A DNA stretch of 9,314 nucleotides from Vicinamibacteria bacterium (GTDB taxonomy: Bacteria; Acidobacteriota; Vicinamibacteria; Vicinamibacterales; 2-12-FULL-66-21): assembly GCA_025937075.1 (NCBI GenBank), contig JAICSD010000151.1, forward strand, positions 1-9,314. Direction: 5' to 3'. The notes beneath the pieces are model-generated. The model was not told the origin of the DNA and did not search any database. It worked only from the letters and a program-made list of their open reading frames with translations. How positions within the stretch are numbered: position 1 is the first letter of the stretch; the number at the start of each line of letters is the position of its first letter. Positions 6,028 to 9,314 of the stretch are shown here, in pieces. A program made the translations under genes and the position numbers.

Positions 6028-6546
6028 TCATGGCGCCCGCCGATCGACGTCGGGCTCCTCCTTCCCCTCCTCGGGACGGCCCATCGTGACGCTGTCCTGG
6101 ACGATCGTCGTGCCATCTCGGCCGGTGATTTCTTTCCGTGATGCGGCAACGGTCTCGCCGACGTTGGTGACGGGCACCGAATCACCGGCCGGTCTCGGAT
6201 GCGCGCCGTCTCCTCGCGCGGGTTCGGTGCGCTCGCTGGAAAACAACGGCGCCGGATCCCGGTCGACGCGCTCCACGCCGAGCGCCCGTTGCGGAAACCC
6301 CGAATCCGCAGAATGTTCGTGACGCCGAACGTCCATGCGCGCGTGTTCCGCCGCGCGGTCGTCGATACGGTTGAACCGTTCCCGGCGCGCTGCTTCCGTG
6401 TCGTCGATGTTCGCGTAGCGGTCCGTGCGTCCGAAGGTCTCTTCGGACCGGAGTTCGTCGCCCTGCGGCGGCGTCAAATCGCCTTCATCTGAATGCAGCG
6501 GCTCGTCAGCCACATCGCTGACGTCTTTGCGGTTCTTTTCATCCAT
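6028..6546 (-). CDS. Hypothetical charged, probably disordered protein
   Basis: I do not recognise this 172-residue protein. It is very rich in Asp, Glu and Arg, has no Cys, no signal peptide and no membrane segment, and much of it should be disordered. A helical, Arg-rich middle (about residues 50-76, with ARRERFNRIDDRAAEHARMD) is flanked by an acidic N-terminus and a Pro/Gly-rich C-terminal half. The C-terminal half contains VGETVAASRKEITGRDGTTIVQDSVTMG (about 129-156, quoted as a region rather than a motif). The start is well supported: GGAGGA at 6554-6559 stands 7 bases before the ATG, the strongest ribosome binding site in the window. It lies 74 bases downstream of the pentaheme cytochrome gene on the same strand, with a heptamer array between them. 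It could be a cytosolic stress-related protein, but this is only a guess from its composition. Confidence 0.75.
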   Translation of the reverse strand: MDEKNRKDVSDVADEPLHSDEGDLTPPQGDELRSEETFGRTDRYANIDDTEAARRERFNRIDDRAAEHARMDVRRHEHSADSGFPQRALGVERVDRDPAPLFSSERTEPARGDGAHPRPAGDSVPVTNVGETVAASRKEITGRDGTTIVQDSVTMGRPEEGKEEPDVDRRAP

Positions 6547-6553
6547 GTCGTGT

Positions 6554-6559
6554 TCCTCC
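6554..6559 (-). promoter_or_regulatory. Strong ribosome binding site of the small charged-protein gene
   Basis: GGAGGA on the minus strand, 7 bases before the ATG at 6544-6546. It is the best Shine-Dalgarno in the window and the main reason to accept the otherwise unrecognised downstream gene as real and to fix its start. Confidence 0.75.
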
Positions 6560-6571
6560 GACGCTCCCGAG

Positions 6572-6599
6572 CCAACGGCGAACGGCCAACGGCTTCTGG
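6572..6599. repeat. Short heptamer array (CCAACGG type)
   Basis: Four consecutive 7-base units: CCAACGG, CGAACGG, CCAACGG and the diverged CTTCTGG. They lie in the 74-base gap between the pentaheme cytochrome gene and the charged-protein gene. The rest of the gap holds a small GCCGT/ACGGC stem (6615-6627) spanning the cytochrome stop codon and the ribosome binding site at 6554-6559. The array shares the 7-base period, but not the sequence, of the arrays at 4042, 4917 and 5937. Confidence 0.65.
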
Positions 6600-6620
6600 A
6601 CCTGCAGCCGCCGTGCCGTG

Positions 6621-8270
6621 TTACGGCTGGACCGTTTGCTGCGCCTGGGCGAGGACGGCGGTCGCGCCGGCGGCGAGGCTGTCGAAAAACGAGATGAAGC
6701 GCCGCGGTTCGTCGGCGGGGTACGGACGGAGATTGTTGGCCCAGCGGAAACCAATCGGCTGGTAGAGGAGCGTCGCCTCGATGGTGTAAGGACCGGAAGC
6801 ACCGCCGAGCGGGATGCGATATTCGACGCGATCGCCGTCGGCCGTGAAGTCGGGATCAGCCGCAGCGTCGCCCTGGACGGCAATGTCCGGAACCGCCGTG
6901 TGCTTGTCGAAGCCATGGGGCAGGAGGCGATTGTCCTTCGCGTAGCGCACGCCGTGGAGCAGCCCCGTGGTGACCTGGCCGCGGCTGTCGAGCATGATCG
7001 ACTCGTAGATCTGGACTTCGTCCGCCCGCGTGATCTGGCGATAGTGCGGTTCGTACTGGAGCGGGTCGCTGTCGTTGGCGTTTCCGTCGATCGAGCCGTT
7101 CGGTTCGACGCGGCCCGACTCGAATACGGCCCGGCCCGACGAATCGCGCACGACGAGATAGATCCATGCGCGTCGCGAGGGATACGCGGTCGGGAGCTTG
7201 TGGCCCGTGAGATTTTCGACCGTCACGTCGACGGCAAGGCGTCCGTTGGCGAGGCGTGGAGACTCGATCGCGATCCGCGCCGTAGCGGTGCGGAGCTGGT
7301 CGAGCGTCGCCCGCGAGGCGGATTCGAGCTCTTCCGGCAGCGCGATGGTGCCCAGGTCCGCACGGTAGCGATCGAGGATCCGCAGCAGAAAGAAGTTTCC
7401 GCCGAGGAACGTGTGCCGGGACATGCCGTCGCGGGGCTGCCCGAGCACCGATGCGATCGGCGACGGCTGTTCGACCGGCGGCATGTGGCACGACTGGCAG
7501 CTCCGCTGTGAGGCATAGCTGCTGTGCTGCCACTCGAGAAACGGCATCTGCTCCGGGAGGCGCCCGATCGCTTCACCGTCCGGCCCGCGTGCAGTCGTGT
7601 ACAGCGTGTGACAGGTGGCGCAGAGTTCGGACTCGCGAATGTGCAGCCCCTGCGTCGGGTTGAACCCCGTGACGGAGTGCATCACGCGAACGAGACCCGG
7701 TTCGATTTCATACGGGCCGTAGACGGGTCGCTGCTCCGGCGCCGTTGTCGTGTCGATGACGTATCCACCCGTGAAGCTGGAAGGATCGCCCAGCTTCTGC
7801 GGAGTCACCTGATGGCACAACGTGCACGATACCCCGTCGTGCGCCAGGTCGGACATCGGATCGCTCTTCGACGTGACTGGCAGATGTTCGAAGATCCGCC
7901 CCTTGCCGCCCATCGCGTGTTCCGCCGTGTGCGACATGGGCATGTGGCAGACCGAGCATTCGTCCTCGATCTCTGCCGCCGCCTGTGCGTGGTCGAGCGT
8001 TTCACGGCGGACCGACGCCTGCCAGTACGGATCGCGCGACGAGTTCGCCATGATCGTGGCGCGCCACGCCGTCCCGATCGATGTGTTTTCCCCTGCTGGT
8101 GAGTACAACCCGTTGTGGCAGGCCATGCAGTTGGCCGAGTTGGTGAAGAGCTTCGTGCCGTCGAGCGTCGCGGTGCGCGAAGCGCTCGCTCGTTCGATGA
8201 CGGAACGATCCGACGCACCTGAGATCGCCAGAACCCACCCGAGTCCCGCGACCGCGATGAACCGCAGCAT
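6621..8270 (-). CDS. Pentaheme c-type cytochrome, exported
   Basis: This is a periplasmic or cell-surface multiheme cytochrome of about 549 residues. After a Sec signal peptide (MLRFIAVAGLGWVLAISG) come five CxxCH heme-binding motifs: CMACH (48-52), CSVCH (105-109), CTLCH (149-153), CATCH (217-221) and CQSCH (258-262). Spacing and surrounding sequence recall the cytochrome c554/multiheme class. The C-terminal half (about 335-520) has no heme site and looks like a beta-sandwich, with NLTGHKLPTAYPSRRAW, a segment commonly seen at this place in such cytochromes. The function is electron transfer; the redox partner and any enzymatic activity are unknown. The upstream cytochrome/barrel gene ends at 8277, so the genes almost touch. 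The start could be ATG at 8268-8270 (used here) or GTG at 8274-8276, directly after the upstream stop codon; neither has a clear Shine-Dalgarno, and coupled translation is likely. Confidence 0.92.
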   Translation of the reverse strand: MLRFIAVAGLGWVLAISGASDRSVIERASASRTATLDGTKLFTNSANCMACHNGLYSPAGENTSIGTAWRATIMANSSRDPYWQASVRRETLDHAQAAAEIEDECSVCHMPMSHTAEHAMGGKGRIFEHLPVTSKSDPMSDLAHDGVSCTLCHQVTPQKLGDPSSFTGGYVIDTTTAPEQRPVYGPYEIEPGLVRVMHSVTGFNPTQGLHIRESELCATCHTLYTTARGPDGEAIGRLPEQMPFLEWQHSSYASQRSCQSCHMPPVEQPSPIASVLGQPRDGMSRHTFLGGNFFLLRILDRYRADLGTIALPEELESASRATLDQLRTATARIAIESPRLANGRLAVDVTVENLTGHKLPTAYPSRRAWIYLVVRDSSGRAVFESGRVEPNGSIDGNANDSDPLQYEPHYRQITRADEVQIYESIMLDSRGQVTTGLLHGVRYAKDNRLLPHGFDKHTAVPDIAVQGDAAADPDFTADGDRVEYRIPLGGASGPYTIEATLLYQPIGFRWANNLRPYPADEPRRFISFFDSLAAGATAVLAQAQQTVQP

Positions 8271-8276
8271 CACCAC

Positions 8277-9314
8277 CTACCAGCCAGAGAACAAAGGGCC
8301 ATCGAACCAGTCCCAGAGAAGGTACAAGTGGAACACGCGGCCGCGTTGATCGCGCTCGTTCACCGGCAGCTGCACGCCCATGTCGAGGCGCACGTGCTGC
8401 AGCTTGCTGAGGGAGACCTGCGCCTGGGGCACGAGATCCCATTCGATCGCCTCATTCGATACGAGTGGCTTCGTTCCCTGCACTTCCAGCATCGGGGTGA
8501 ACTGCCTGCCGAAACGGTGCTGATAGAAGGTCCGCCCGATCACCGCCCGCCAGAACGCCTCCCGCGTCTCGGTCGCGAGGCTTGCGGGAAGCCCCACTCC
8601 GCCCTGGGCCTGCACGAACGCGTTCGACGGCAGGACGCGGCCGTAGGCGGCAAAGGGCTCGAATGTCGTCGTGCCCGAGCCGAGTCCCTGTGTATCGCTG
8701 CCCGTAGGAAACGCCGTTTCCATCCCCACCGAGAGGATCGTGCTGGAATCGTGGAACACGACGCCCTTGACCGCGAACGCGACGTCGCCGAGACCGCGCG
8801 CCCACCCGGACCCATCCGGATGCTGCATCTCGATCGGCACCGCGAGTTCGTATTGCGCACGCGATCCAAGCCGGTGCTCGTACGCGATCTCTGTCGACGC
8901 CGCGGTGCCACCGATCCGGCTGATGCTCGTTGTCACGACGGCTTCGTTCTCGGGGAACGCCTTCTCCGTCAGGAACGAGCGCGGCAGGTTCAACTCGCCA
9001 GGCGGCCAGCTCGCGTCGCGGCAGAAGGTGCGGAGATACCGAACGACGTTCCAGATCTCCTGTTCGGAGAGCGCGCCGCCAAACGATGGCATGTGCCGGT
9101 CGAACGCGCGAATCGGGCCTCCGTTATAGACGACAGCAAACCAGTCGTGCTCGACTTCGGGAGTCGTGGCCGAGCAGTCGCTGAAGTCGGGTAATGGCTT
9201 GTCGAAGCCGACGTGGCTCCTGGGGTTCCCGCGCCCGTTCGGGGCGTGACACGTCATGCACGCCGCGCGGAACACTTCTTCGCCGGATCGAGGCGGGGCG
9301 GACGGTCCGCGCGA
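8277..9314 (-). CDS. c-type cytochrome domain fused to outer-membrane beta-barrel, N-terminus cut
   Basis: The frame is open to the window edge, so this is the last 345 residues of a longer protein. The GTG at 9273-9275 is internal: the codons before it continue the cytochrome fold (SGEEVFRAACMTCHAPNG). One class I cytochrome c domain is visible, with CMTCH at 19-23, a likely axial Met in RHMPSF (Met75) and the closing helix LSEQEIWNVVRYLRTFC. From about residue 105 to the end the sequence alternates polar and hydrophobic residues in roughly 12 predicted strands. It contains a GLGDVAFAVKG segment as in the Phenol_MetA_deg-type outer-membrane proteins, and ends on an aromatic residue (FSGW), as barrels recognised by BAM do. 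This suggests a heme domain attached to an outer-membrane barrel, loosely recalling Cyc2, though the cytochrome domain here is larger and more classical. It is upstream of and almost contiguous with the pentaheme cytochrome gene. Confidence 0.85.
   Translation of the reverse strand, partial: SRGPSAPPRSGEEVFRAACMTCHAPNGRGNPRSHVGFDKPLPDFSDCSATTPEVEHDWFAVVYNGGPIRAFDRHMPSFGGALSEQEIWNVVRYLRTFCRDASWPPGELNLPRSFLTEKAFPENEAVVTTSISRIGGTAASTEIAYEHRLGSRAQYELAVPIEMQHPDGSGWARGLGDVAFAVKGVVFHDSSTILSVGMETAFPTGSDTQGLGSGTTTFEPFAAYGRVLPSNAFVQAQGGVGLPASLATETREAFWRAVIGRTFYQHRFGRQFTPMLEVQGTKPLVSNEAIEWDLVPQAQVSLSKLQHVRLDMGVQLPVNERDQRGRVFHLYLLWDWFDGPLFSGW

Noticed and set aside
5409..6185. Minus-strand frame of 258 codons opposite the end of proline dehydrogenase
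   Set aside because: It crosses the heptamer repeat and overlaps two supported genes; the QSSVAGQKLATGDW stretch is repeat translated, not protein.
6618..7511. Plus-strand frame of 297 codons, with another at 8328-9194, opposite the cytochrome genes
   Set aside because: The minus-strand frames carry heme motifs and signal sequences; these are their shadows.

Overview
The window is GC-rich and gene-dense, with no rRNA, tRNA, CRISPR array or insertion sequence visible. The content suggests an acidobacterium, perhaps of the Vicinamibacteria. The pointers are the C-terminal part of an ADOP/MacB-type FtsX permease at the left edge, a secreted beta-propeller protein with an Ig-like domain, multiheme cytochromes, and heptamer-based repeats in the intergenic gaps. 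This placement is an inference from gene types and composition, not a marker-gene result.

Left part (1-4116). The 3' end of the permease gene (+) converges on a minus-strand run of four genes. In transcription order these are a secreted beta-propeller/Ig-like protein, a glutamyl-Q tRNA(Asp) synthetase (gluQ), a two-helix membrane protein of the phage-holin-3_6/YqjE type, and a DUF3618 tail-anchored protein. The last two overlap by 4 bases (ATGA) and resemble in layout the YqjE/YqjD-type envelope stress pair of proteobacteria. The propeller gene is divergent from the next block, and the gap between them holds a 14-bp perfect inverted repeat.

Middle part (4117-6013). Two plus-strand genes lie here. 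The first is an SDR-family protein that has lost most of the classical catalytic tetrad. The second is a monofunctional proline dehydrogenase. They are separated by an eight-copy AGTTGGG heptamer array.

Right part (6014-9314), all on the minus strand. The first gene in transcription order is cut by the window edge and encodes a c-type cytochrome domain fused to a probable outer-membrane beta-barrel. It abuts a pentaheme c-type cytochrome gene, so the two look like one electron-transfer operon. A short gap with another heptamer array separates this pair from a small, highly charged protein of unknown function that has a strong ribosome binding site.

The two points most worth following up are the cytochrome/beta-barrel fusion next to the pentaheme cytochrome (a possible outer-membrane electron conduit), and the presence of 7-bp-periodic repeats, different in sequence each time, in four separate intergenic gaps.
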